From Polytrichum commune (taxonomy: Eukaryota > Streptophyta > Polytrichopsida > Polytrichales > Polytrichaceae), in the NCBI GenBank assembly GCA_950295325.1, contig OX485804.1:3722001-3786000 (forward strand): a stretch of 64,000 bases of DNA, written 5' to 3'. A program made the translations under genes and the position numbers. Position 1 is the stretch's first letter. Each line of letters starts with the position of its first letter. The notes under the pieces are model-generated. The model made no database searches. It worked only from the letters and a program-made list of their open reading frames with translations, and was not told the origin of the DNA. This document shows, piece by piece, positions 25,231-36,919 of this stretch.

Positions 25231-25674
25231 ACAATCTACAAATCCGGACATCCGTTTTTGACTCCATATGCTTCTCTCTATATGCCCCATACTCTCATAT
25301 ATCAAGCTCAAAATTACAACCTTCTCCCACTCTCCTTGCAAAAGCATTGTTTGAATGTTCACAACATGCTTCACAAGGATGTACAAACACATGTATAATC
25401 CTAAAAGCAAAATAAGGCTCCTCTTCCTCATTTCCATTACAACCATGCTTGTTGAAATTCAAAGTGAATACAAGCAAAAAAAAAAAGTGAGGTTAAAAAA
25501 CACTAGTAGAAAATTTTGCGTCCGGATCAACAGAAAGGCGTTGGTCGCGGTTGTTACTTAGGACGCGTTGACCTGGACATGATGTAACACAATTTTGTTG
25601 ATTTTTTCTGTTGATATGGTCTCAAAAAGATTTTTTTTTAATTTTTTTAATTTATATATATACATATATATAAC

Positions 25675-25882
25675 ATTAAAAAATCAAAATTGAGTGGATA
25701 GCACGTCTACAAATCCAAACCCCTCCCAAATAAGCCTCAACCTATACCTCACCTACAAGTATAGACTACCTACCACTCACCTAGGTGGCAAGGCCAAGGC
25801 CGAAGGTATCAGCCACGGGGATCGAACCTTGCACCTAGTGACACCCACACATGTGCCTTAACCACTAGGTCATCACGTCACA
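25675..25882 (-). mobile_element. tRNA-derived SINE
   Basis: On the minus strand an A-box-like tagtggttaagg (25868-25857) is followed about 28 bases later by a B-box ggttcgatccc (25828-25818), the spacing of an RNA polymerase III internal promoter. The downstream body runs to a T-rich 3' end at about 25675. It has no cloverleaf of a working tRNA. It lies inside the small CACTA element. The 5' and 3' limits are approximate and no target duplication was resolved. Confidence 0.65.
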
Positions 25883-25949
25883 CATGATACAAATGGAGTG
25901 TTTAAAACCTTTCTAGAAAAAGGCCACTATTTTCTCTTTACTACCTACT

Positions 25950-26440
25950 TGATGTATATATTTACAGTAAATATATACATTATATATACATTATATAATT
26001 ACAGTATATATACAGTATATATACAGTATATAATTACAGTAAATATATACAGTATATAATTACAGTAAATATATATATATAAATATATAAATATATTTAC
26101 TGTATATATATTTACTGTAAATGTATACATATTAATATATTATATATTATATACATACATGTTACATATATTATATACATATATGTTACATATATTATAT
26201 ACATATATGTTACATATATTATATTCATACATATTATATACATATATATGTATATACATATATACATATATATATATATATTATATACATATATACATAT
26301 ATATTATATACATATATACATATATACATATATATTATATACATATATACATATATACATATATATTATATACATATATACATATATACATATTAATATA
26401 TTAATATATATATAATATTAACTATCAACTAATATAATAT
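25950..26440. repeat. TA-rich microsatellite (TATA/TACATA array)
   Basis: Nearly 500 bases of tata, acagtatata and acatatata units, including several copies of a ttatatacatatatg block. Long frames read across it are artefacts of the repeat. Confidence 0.95.
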
Positions 26441-26954
26441 TTATAATATTTACACACCTTTGAATTTGTTATTATTTCCATACCCATACACTTACAAGTC
26501 CATAAATTGCAAAAAATGAAAAAGATTTTACAATATTCCAATAGATCCTAGAATATTCCAAAAGATTCTATATTTACTAAAATTTTGTTGATTTGGTCAT
26601 TGTACTATTCTAATCAACAAAAATGTAGGCAGCAAACTATTGATTTTTACAAAAATTCAAAAATCAGTGAAATCGGTCATTGCAATGCCCGGATCGACAA
26701 AGATCTGTTGATTTTTTGTTGATTTGGTCATGATTTTCTAGTAGTGAAAGACTATTGAAGCCAAAAGAATTATCAAAGTTGATTTTTTTTAAACTATTTT
26801 TTTTTGTGCTTAGAATAAAAAAATCTGCACCCCCACTTTTCGCTCCAAGGTCTTTCCCTCGGTCCACATTCGGTTTACACCTAGTGAGGGGTCCATGGCT
26901 CTCAAAACTAATTTTTTATGAAGTCGGACCATGAAAGTCGGACCATGTGGTACA

Positions 26955-29637
26955 ATTTTTTGGTCTCAGAATAGTCATTTTAGAATTTTGATAGGATGTG
27001 AATTCAGAGTGTCACTCAAAATGTGAAATGGACACTAAAGTAAGTCATTAGTGACCAATTATCCGAAATGAGTTAAGTGTGAGACATTTAGTTCATATGA
27101 AACAGTTTCCAAGAGGAAGAGTCTTTTGGGCAGGGCAATAGACATGTGACCAAGTCGAAGAGCCTTATGAAATCTGGCCCCAAGAGACAAGGAAGCTAGT
27201 TCAGGGGATATAGAAGAGAAGAAAGAAAGGAGAAAGTAGTTCCTCTCGAGAAGAGAGTCTCCTTTGTCTCGTAGTTTTGAGTGATTCCAGTTTGGGTGTG
27301 AAGCCCTTTTTGAATGTACATTTTACTCTACATAATATCATAAGCGTGAAGCTATTTCATCATCTGTATGTGTGAGGATTAAATGTGTTGTGTTGGTGTT
27401 TGTTGTGAATCGATTACATCAATTTGTACTTCCCTGGTTCGGGAAGAATCCAGATTGAATTTGTGATACCTTATTCCCGTGAAGGGAGTGAGACTTGATG
27501 TGTGTTTTTAACTCTTGTGAAAACATAATTTACAGAGACAAGAGTGTGAAACTATTGGGTCGGAGGAAGGGTCTTTGATAAATTACATCCTTGAGGGAAT
27601 CATGGTTATTTGATTTCTCTAAATGTGTTGTGACTAATGTTAGTATGGGACAGAAGTGAAACTGCGTGAAGCAGTTTGAATGCTTTGAATTTAATATTCT
27701 TATTCAGGGCCATGATTCACGAGTCGAATGTGAAATGCCATCGTGAATAAGTGCATAGATTAATCTTGACAACTCAGTAAAAGAAGTTGTAGCAATCCTC
27801 TTGGAGTGAGAGTCAGAATCGTTTAAACACTAAAGTGATTTTACGTAATTCTTCGGAAGGAACTTGATGTGCAGAAAGTCATAGTGTGACTGAATCTAAG
27901 CACGAATGTAATCTTCGGAGTTGAACCCTGTGAAAGGGGCTAATGGATTTTTCTTAATGTCATGACCTGTTCACAACCATGAGAGCCAGTTATTGAGGGA
28001 AGAATCGAGTCGAAATCTCAACCAGGTTCTGAAACTTAAAAGTCTACGCTACTCGCCAGTAAGGCTAAATTGTTAGACAAGAAGTCCAGATAATTGATCC
28101 TCGTTGAGAAAGAAGCGAATTATACTCATTTGTGTTCTTGTGTAGTGTGGGAAGCATGCACTGGAATCTTTTGTCATCCCTGCGAAAGGCAGGAGCGAGT
28201 CTTGTGTGATCTTTCCTGGGAAAGGAGATCGGAGACTTGTTATGGTAGTAGATTCTGAAGTTATCCCTTGGAATTGAATAAAATGCCTTCATTAATTGTG
28301 ATAGAATGAGTCGAAGCTTTTATCCCTGTGAGTTCCGGAGTAAGGAGCAATCTTTGCTAAACCAGCTTCCACGTGAGTCGTGCGTAGTAAGTGTGAGAAT
28401 CTTGTATCTTTCGGTGAGGGGAGAAATCTAAAATTATGCGTGCCCAATTAATTGAGTTCCGACATAACCTCTTCGCAGAATTGAGTGGGAAGCTCTTTCT
28501 GTAATTGTCTGTTTCCCTGTTCGAATAAGTTTGGAGATTGAGTGGAATTCTGTTTAGTGTCGGTCGTGAAGGTCTGCATTGAGTAAAGTGATTGATATTG
28601 GTTGGGAAAGAAACATCTTTCCATGTTGAAGGAGTCTGTTCCGTGAAGCAGTTGAGCGAAGACAACGTCCCTGGGAGAGAAGGAGAAGGAGCCGCGCGCG
28701 AGAAGCGTGGAGCATTAACCCATATGGGTTGGGTGAGGCTAACAGGGCAAGCTTAAAAGGAGGAGTGGCCAGCATCACATTCGAGAACTTGACGCTGACT
28801 TGGTTACTGGTGACTGGTGACTGGCTACTTGATACTGGTTACTAAGACTATGGCCCTCTCTATGAGACGTGACTTGACACTGGTTACTTGTGACTGTTAC
28901 TGGTGACTAGACTATGGCCGTGCCGTGCAGACTATGGTCCGACCGATTAGACTCTTACGGTCCCGGACCGGTTCAGTTCGCTTCGCTTAGATTCGTTCCT
29001 TAGGTTCCCGTCACTCGTAATTAGACTTTTGCACGTTATAACAATTAATTCTAATATGTTAAAACTCCATTTGATTTTGATAAGTCTAATATGACTCACC
29101 AGTAATTCGACTTTGAGATATTAAAGCAAATCAATTAATTCCTTTGATCAAGAGGTAGGAGAGTCATGTGTGTAGGTGATGATTCCTAACCTGTGGTATG
29201 GCCTATAGTCCTTGGTTACTAATCTGAAGAGACTATGGTCATTTCAAGGAGTTCGTGCCTTGGGTTTCTGAGACTATGGCGTACTCAAATGTCTATGGCT
29301 GAGCTGTGACTCCCTGAATTGCAAAACACATTATAAGAGTGATGTTACTGACGAGAGTGGGTTGTGAGGGAGTGACTGATCAATTGCATGTACGGCTGTG
29401 AGTGACCCTCAACCTTAATTAAATCAATTCTAAAACTCACCCTAGAAGTCTTCTTCCCTGTGTTTGTTGTCCTACATACATCCTAATTCTCTTGTAATCT
29501 ATCAATTAACTCAATGGTGATCCCTAGATGCAACACCTGACACTCATTTGGTCTTCCCTGTGTGGTTTTCTTAATTGGAACCCAATCTAAAAACCTATCT
29601 ACAGACCATGAACTCGGATCATTGACAAATGCCATCT
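26955..29637. mobile_element. About 2.7-kb insertion of unknown type inside the Harbinger right end
   Basis: Comparison with the relative at 39635-40856 shows an intact short stem-loop where this element has about 2.7 kb of unrelated sequence. The insert begins near tgtggtac and ends near catctttca, so TG...CA ends are possible and a solo LTR would fit, but no 5-bp target duplication is visible and exact borders are unresolved. It has no convincing coding frame. It contains many short hairpin motifs (27400-28700) and a cluster of ACTGGTGACT and GACTATGG repeats (28770-29300). Confidence 0.5.
28793..29295. repeat. Cluster of ACTGGTGACT and GACTATGG short repeats
   Basis: Five or more imperfect ttactggtgact units occur at 28793-28910. 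The motif gactatgg appears at about 28849, 28911, 28930, 29231 and 29270, with a variant tctatggc at 29292. The array is imperfect and partly dispersed. Confidence 0.75.
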
Positions 29638-29677
29638 TTCACGGTCCGACTTCATGGTCCATAGTGTAAACCGGCCC

Positions 29678-30440
29678 TCATTGTGACCTCCCTAATACCT
29701 CGAAGATCATTTTAAAACCCAAAATGGACCAAATCACATTTGTATTCGGCTGGCCCCGCCACTAAAGGCGTGACATGCGAGGTTGGGCATGTCCTGCCTG
29801 CCCTTCTGCGTCTCCCTCAGCATACATTAAACACCCCCTACGAACTTTGGGGGTGTGTAAGATTCGGGCGGGGGCAACCCTCCCGGAATTTTTTTGAACC
29901 CGACCGAAAATTGCTGCCCACCCAACCCAACTTCGAAAAAAACATTGCCCTTGCATTCTTGAAGGCCGCTTGATTACAAATCCCATATTGAGTACACTTC
30001 ACCTTCAAGGCCCTAAATCCAATATATATATGTTCACTTCCATTGAGTAAATAAGCAATTGACTGGGATTTCATTATCAAAGTGAAACCGTCAATAAAGC
30101 ATGTAATTGACTTGGAAGTCAAAAATATTACAAAACCCTCACTACCACTAAGGTTATAATTTTTGTGACTTACAATTTGAATTTGTCTTTGTCATTCTAA
30201 AATGACACTTGAATTAGTGTGCTGATTTAGTATGTATATTTTATGATATATTAGGTAATGTTGCCTACTTTCATATGTATTCATACGCATTCAATAATTA
30301 ATTAAGACTGAAATTAATTAATTAATAATTAATTTACTGGAATTAATTCCACAATTTAATTATTATAATTAATTCACTAGAATTAATTCACTAGAATTAA
30401 TTATAAAACAAATTATTAGAATTAATTCACTGGAATTCAC
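29678..30440. other. Intergenic with AATTAATT repeat block
   Basis: No gene is recognised. From about 30297 to 30435 the sequence is built of aattaattcactagaatta-type units, repeated several times with small changes. Confidence 0.5.
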
Positions 30441-31430
30441 TTCCTGCTCTTCCTCACAGTTTCTCCGCACAGATTCGCTGACCTCACTTCTTACCGCCTC
30501 GCCTCACTCCATGTTGCTTCAGTCCTTGCTCTTCCCCTGCTCACACTGCCCAGATTAACTGACTCCTGCTCCCCGCTCGCACCTAGCTAGATCGCAGCTG
30601 CTCCAGATCTCTCCCCGCACAGATTGACTCACTGATTCCGTCCTCGCACCCGGATCGCAGTTGCTGCTCCAGATTAACTCCCGCTCACCTGTTGCTCCTC
30701 TGCTCGCTCACAGATCGCAGACGCTCCCCGGTCCGCACAGATTGTCTTGACCTCACTCCTCGGTGCTTTCGCTCGCCCACCTCGCCTCGCCTCTTCTCTC
30801 CCAGATCTTGCTCAGATCCCGCACAGTCCGCCTCACTAAGATCTCTCCTACCTCATTTGCTGCTCCGCCAGCCCAGGTTAGTTCCACTTCCTGAATCTCC
30901 TCGCTTCCCACACAGATTGACTCGCCTGCCTCACTCGGATCTGTCTCGCCTGATTTTAGTGCTCCACCAGCTCGGGCTAGTTCCTCTCCCTGCATCTCCT
31001 CGCTTCCGGATCCCCTTCGCACGCAGCTTTAGTTTGACCCGATCGCTGAGTTCGTAACTCTGCTTGCTGCTGATCTTCCTACATCCTTCCTGTTCTAACC
31101 CAATCCTGTGATGCTTCGCACACAGCTTCGATCAAACCACCTCGCTTACTCTACTACCGAGCTTCTACATTGCTTCTGTCCTAATCTCCTCTTTCCTCCC
31201 TAGGTCTCCTCGCCTTCCTGTTTGCCGAATCGTAGCCTGATCCCTTTCGATACTTTCGCTAGTTCTGATCTAGATCTTCTTGCATTTCCTACACTACCTT
31301 CGCCTTTTTTTATTTTTTCAGATCCTGGTCGTATCTTGTTCCTTTCTGTTCGAGATAGTCACCAAGGGTTTTCTCTCATCCTCATCCCACATTGCCTCTC
31401 CCCATACCGTTGCTAATTCCTAAAGCCGAT
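30440..31430 (+). promoter_or_regulatory. GC- and pyrimidine-rich leader or promoter-like region
   Basis: About 1 kb is markedly richer in C and T than the surrounding AT-rich DNA. Repeated cacagattgactc and gcacagatcgc motifs occur throughout, and at about 30800-31030 there is a degenerate tandem repeat of about 105 bp (ctcctcgcttcc marks both units). No conserved protein is encoded; the 121-codon plus-strand frame at 30692-31057 merely reads the repeat. Position 2 kb upstream of the plus-strand locus at 33195 suggests a promoter with 5' UTR exon, but this is inferred. Confidence 0.4.
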
Positions 31431-33194
31431 CTGATCTATTCTCTAATCTGGCCTATCTGATTTGATTCCACTTAACCTCCTTGCTCTTGGGGCCCTTCCA
31501 AACATAAAGGTTACTGCATGCGGATCGTACCTCATTCTGTAGATCCTTTAAACAGCGCCTTGGGTCCCTCCCACATTGCCTCGGCCAGTGCTCCATTTGT
31601 GAGTTAGGGCTCGGTGATTATTGCAAACTGCCAGCTGAATATTGCAGGAGAACAAGACGAAGACAAGTAAATGTTATACAAGTTGGCATTCACATGCAAA
31701 TGTTTGCCTCTGCCGTCATGTAAAGCATTGAATTTGTCTCTCACAGAATCTGAAAGATTTTCTTGGCGACCCTCGAATGTCAGGTGAAGACCACAGTCAG
31801 CCAAAATACTGTTGACTGACGAATATTCCTCTTATAGTATCTGTGGTAAGCATGCAAATCACCTTGCTGAGGCATATTATGTCAGGCATGTCGTACGTTG
31901 TGGCAGAGTCCCTCAAAGCGTGATCCCTGCCTTCCATGTTGTCTTGAATGTTATTGTGCTTTGAAGTTTACTATACCAAATTCCCTTATTTACTCCTTGG
32001 TTTGCCTTTGGAAATTCATCGATAGTGGCCAGTGGTAGTTTAAATTTGGACAGCAATATGCCAGCCACAACATGGAAACATATTACGTACTTGTAGTTGC
32101 ATGCAACCTTCTTAAAATTCAGGCAAAATCCTGTCAGCTGGCTTAGAGATGAGCTGCACTTGAGAACTCATTAGATACCACTTGTGTGAAGCTTTTAATG
32201 TTGCCAGCATATTGCTACTTAAAAACATCATATTTATCAAATCTTTTGTATCACTTTAAGAAAAAAATCCTAGACTTCATGGATTTTCGAGATGATTCAA
32301 GGATCTCGATGATAATAAGGTTGCTACGTTTTGTGGCAACATGCATGGTGAGTCATTTGATCTGATTGATGGGTGCACCTCTTTGCAATGAAGGGGGATA
32401 ACCGGCTGCTAGATACAGATAAACCAGTTGAGTTGGGAAATAACCAGCTGAAGTTCATGACTTCAGGAAAATTATCAATCATTTTAGAGGAATTTATAGG
32501 ATATGCTCTAATCTTATAAGAAAAAAATCGAAATATTTTTTGGCGCTTACTGTCAGTGATTGTTCATCCAGTATTCAATTATCCATGTCAATATTTCTGC
32601 AAAAGTTGCAGACAAGAGAAGGTGGGGTTTAGGCCAGTGCATGAACTCATCCATCATACTAATCCATCATCCATGACAGTATTGCTAAACTTGCATAAGT
32701 GTCATTCGATAAGTTACCATAGTGACATTAAATACCAGATGACACTAAATATCATATCATATCTAGTGTAGATATATAAAACGGTGGTAACGCGTAGTTG
32801 CTGCAGATATGATTAACTAAAGTAGCCAATGTGAGTTGTTTGTCGAGATATGGGTAGGAATGAATACATGAAGAATCTGGGCTCATGGTTTTTTTTTAAA
32901 ATAAAATTTATATGTAAAATAAAATTTCGATCTGTTACTTATAACCAACAAATTAACAGAAACAGCAAAGACAAAGCTACAAAATTTTATAGAAGAGATT
33001 TGTAACCTGATGACTTTTTATTTCTTGGTGGGCAACATGACAATTGTTCATATGACAGTCCCTTGCTTATACACATATCTTTAAATTGTTTTCTGCTGTG
33101 ATAATAGGCATGTGATAACTACCTGTGCAGTTCAATAAATCAAGACAAATTAAAGTTCAACACACGTGCAATTTTTCCCTCTTGGCATCAACAG
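31431..33194. other. Possible intron or intergenic, no gene seen
   Basis: No conserved coding sequence was found. If the leader at 30440-31430 belongs to the locus at 33195, this would be an intron. A short stretch at 32690-32770 carries the gacattaaata and gacactaaatat motifs of the dispersed repeat seen at 7354-7915. Confidence 0.35.
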
Positions 33195-36100
33195 ATATCG
33201 GGGATCTAATATCAACATGCCTGAGCCAAAAATTAATATGGATGTTGGCTCGGAGCGTGCTCGTCGTGAACAGATTGATCACTTTTCTCGATTTAAGCCA
33301 GATAGCCCAAATCCTTGTAAACTTGGGAACGCTGGCAAGAAAAGTTCAAAGGAGACCTCTTCAATTGCCCCATACAATAATGATTCTATTCAGGCACAGA
33401 TTGGTCCGGAAAATGCTAAAATTTGACACATGACAAAGCTAATGAAATGGAGTGTAGTGGTGGCTATGCATCTGCTGACGTAATATTAGATGCCTATTAT
33501 GAAGAGACCCTAAATACTGCTGGTATTGTATCACTGTCATCCCATGAATTGCTATTCACGAGTGTGGTCTTTCATCAGCTCTTTGACAACCTCAAATCCT
33601 CATCTGCCTTTAAGATACAAGACCCTGCCGCACAAAACATTCCACACTTGGTAAGTCCAAATGGAAAACCAACCATGCATATCAGATCCAAGCTAAGTTA
33701 TCTTGAATACAAACAGATCTTGAGTTCCTCTTCTCATTTTGTTTGAGGTGCCTACGTTAACAAGTGACAGATTCACGCATTGACCAATTGCACTATAGAA
33801 TATCGTGCAATAGAATATACTATGTGGTCTTACAGCCAGGCTTAGAGACACCCCAGGGTGGAAACTATCTGTAGCACTTGCAGGGGTCACTGTCTTTAGA
33901 ACTTGGTTTGGAGCTGACAAACCATTTCTAAGAACCCCTTAGTTGGAGCTACTGTGTTTAAAAAACGATTGTTATTATTATTTTCTTTCTTACACGTGAA
34001 TTCAACACCTAGGGGCATTTTATGTTTAGAAAAAGGGAATTGTTAAATTGACCATTCACTAGTTGAAACAACCACAAAGATGCATTGCACCGTCACATAA
34101 CCAATCAAAATTACAAAGAATTCTAGTTGTAAGTTGAAATGTGAAGAAAGAGAAAGCAAAGCTTGCTCTTCTTACACATGTGTGCTGAAAGATCTAGTTT
34201 TGACAGATCATGTGACCTCGTGACACGTCTTTGTGGTCAATTTTACAATCCCCTTGAAACTCTGCTACTAATAAGTTCAAAAACTGATATTTGAAAAGAA
34301 AACCTTTTCTAATTCAAACACAAATCATATAAACGGATGCCTCTCAATGCTGGAGTCTTTCCAAGGATGTTTCTCCTCTTTGTGGAAGAACAAATCATTG
34401 ATCCATTTGAAGTATTAGAGTTGATTTAGAACAAACTGTTCTAAAAGGGAGAGGAACCATTCTTGCATTACCTAGATTTTACATTTATTATGTGTTTCTA
34501 CCGTTACATAATCAACAAATTATGATAAATATGACATGACATGTAACATACACGTGGTGTTTGCAGGTCTCTATCCTCTTTGGTCTGATGAAGGTTGGAG
34601 GTGTCCTTCACGAAGACAAATGGCTTTGGCAGTTTGTCCAAAGCTCAGAGTTTGATGGAAGTTGGCCAACAGTAGTGTGTGCTGTTTATCAAGGAATGTA
34701 CTTGTATCATACCGAAGTTGTTTGTTCTCATGCTCCAAACAGTACGCGTCACAAGACAAAAAACTTTGTTGAACTCAGGCTTGCTTACTGTCTCGTTGTT
34801 TAGGAAACAACATTTGCAAAACCTGCAATGCACTGTAGCCACGGAAATTACACACCTTGAGAATTTTCACGAGTACAATGTTGAGGACCTTGAGCGACTG
34901 CGACTTGGAGTGCCTAAAGAAGCGAGTGTGTCGGTTTCACTTCTTCTGATTTCCATTCAAACCACGATCAATGAGTTGCAGGAATGGGCAAGCCAAGTGG
35001 TGGGCATTGATGATGTGTGGCCACCATCAAAAGTTGTTTGGGATGAAGCCAAGATTATTAAGGAAGGTATGGAGAAGAGTATTGCTCATTCTCTAAAAAT
35101 AGTGACGAAAACTTGATGATAAGGGGTATGCCCCTACACATATTATCAACAGCAGCAACAACGGTTTTGCAAAACCGGATGAATCATGTGCTTTTTGAAT
35201 GGGATTCCCTCCCATTGCAATGGAGGGGGAGCGATCTTGTTGATCTTGACAGCATCTACCGACTTGGAGGTCTCATCTGTATAGTGGAAGGAGATCCTTA
35301 TGTTTTTGATGGAACAAGATGTACTTCATGGTGTGTCATTCGACACGACCTCACAGGGTTTTCACGTGTGGATTACATAGGGACAACGCAAGTTACAACA
35401 TCGGATGAAACTACTATGGTGAGTTGTTTGCATGAGGATGGGACCTGCTACGATGGCCATTTGCAAAAATTTGCTCTTGAAAGTCACGGCACATGTGAGA
35501 AAGAGTCGACGTGTGCAAGGAGAGCTCTGAGTGGTTTGCCAGACAGCAAGTTTCTTGAAAATTCAAGCTTACACTGCAATGCTCTCCAGATGGTGGCGTT
35601 TGCATTTGCAGCAGGATATCAACATTTTAAGTTACAATGGACTGGAGATGATGGGCATATTGAGTGTGAGGCTGAAGAAGGTGGTAGCACATGTAATCTC
35701 AAAGCGTGCCATGTCCTCTTTACAAAAGAGGCCCTAATTGTTGAACATGATGTTGTATGGAGAGGAGATGGAGGTAAAGGACTCTGGTGTGCTACACAGG
35801 CCTACCCAGTCCATTTATCGGAGAGTGAACCACAACAACAAACTACATCATCAGCTGTCCAAGTCGAGGAAAAGAAAATGGAAGAATCGATCCAAGAATT
35901 GGGTAGAAAAGTCTTGTTACCTGAACATCCAACAGCTGAAGAGACTCAAAAAGTTGATGCAGCAGTGGTCATGGCATTCAAACGCAATTGGAGTGTTGGA
36001 ATTGGACTTTTAGGGTTCCAACTAAGTGGAGCATGGGAAACTCGACTCAAACATGTTACACGCCTGAAGGAGTATCTGATGTGCAAACTTTTGTCGGCTA

Positions 36101-36919
36101 TGGCAATGGCAGGAACAATAGTTGCACTCCGGAGTCACGAGATGAAGTGCACCGTCTGGTGGAGGTGAAACTAAGGAATGGCAGCATAAGCGATTGTGCA
36201 GAGAATTATTTGGTTATAAAAAACAGCTATAATGACAATTGCATGCAGGTTTTCATGTATGACCAGGGGACCAAGAGATTTATATTCCTCACTGACATTA
36301 TTGAAGGCGATCCAAGCGTAGTGTCAGAGATTTTCAGAAGCTCTCTACAGGGGAGTTCGTTAGAAGTAATACGATATCGATCAGAGATACATGTGGGGCA
36401 TGAGTTTTTGTCAAACTCCTCCCCAATCCGTTTTGCCGAGAAAATTATTCGCAAAGGCCGAAATGTGTTGAAAGACATGGTCCCTCACTCGGAGCTCCAA
36501 GGTTTACCCAAAAGGTGAGGACTGTTGGAAACACATGATTGGTGACCAAATTGAGTACAATAGAAAGGATTTCTTCTGGAGATCCACTGAGATGCAAGCC
36601 ATTGTCTGTGGTGCTACACGCTTCAAAACTGGTGGTGCATTTACGTGCACGCTAACACCCACAAATGGCACATTCATACATGGGAAATGTGAATGTTCAG
36701 CTGTTCCCCTCCAATATATTCCAACGATCAAAGTCAAGGCAGTTGGAAATTTTTCCCGACACAAGGGTGGAGGACCTCTTGACCAAGTTTATAGGGGCTA
36801 AAGTCCATTCAACTCTAACCATTTTAGTTCTTTCCAAAAATTGTATTTATGTACTAGACTCTGGACAACCAACGAGAGGGACAGTGGATGACAAGTTGTG
36901 GGAGCCATCGAGAGTGTAG
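33195..36919 (+). pseudogene. Unrecognised plus-strand gene, apparently decayed
   Basis: I do not recognise the family. A first exon-like block follows an AG at 33194 (MPEPKINMDVGSERARREQI from 33218). It changes frame at about 33424 and continues through ADVILDAYYEETLNTAGIV to a GTAAGT donor at 33650. A second block opens after TTTGCAG at 34567 (VSILFGLMKVGGVLHEDKWL). It runs on with frame changes near 34800, 35110, 35990, 36520 and 36790. The longest open piece is 35113-36168 (351 codons; Cys-rich, for example TSWCVIRHDLTGFSR, HEDGTCYDG and SLHCNALQMVAFAFAAG). The next piece, 35988-36518, has VFMYDQGTKRFIFLTDIIEG. Coding-like composition across successive frames argues for one long ancestral protein with several indels. 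Undetected short introns are an alternative to some of the shifts. Confidence 0.5.

Larger units (their letters stand above)
25501..26746. mobile_element. Short non-autonomous CACTA element nested in Harbinger
   Basis: Left end cactagtagaaaattttg and right end (inverted) cactactagaaaatcatg share 14 of 18 positions. The trinucleotide AAA flanks both sides (25498-25500 and 26747-26749). The interior holds a tRNA-derived SINE and a long TA-rich tract, and no transposase. Both sides also repeat a ttgttgatttggtc-like motif as subterminal sequence. Confidence 0.85.
22036..29677. mobile_element. PIF/Harbinger DNA transposon with nested insertions
   Basis: The ends are gggccggtttatactatgga (22036) and the inverted tccatagtgtaaaccggccc (to 29677). 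The inverted match extends through ccatgaagt, about 29 bp. TCA duplicates flank it (22033-22035, 29678-29680). A HARBI1-type transposase relic is on the minus strand and a second ORF relic on the plus strand. A family member at 39635-40856 shares both termini in opposite orientation, about 230-270 bp on each side. That comparison shows that 26780-26960 is the inner part of the right end and that about 2.7 kb has been inserted between it and the final 40 bp. A second CACTA element is nested at 25501-26746. The 3-bp duplication fits Harbinger, although the usual site is TWA. Confidence 0.88.

Noticed and set aside
25801-25880. A tRNA gene
   Set aside because: A- and B-box motifs are present but there is no acceptor-stem pairing or anticodon arm of a working tRNA; a SINE head explains it better.
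26159-26404. 81-codon frame of Tyr, Ile and His
   Set aside because: Translation of a TA-rich microsatellite.
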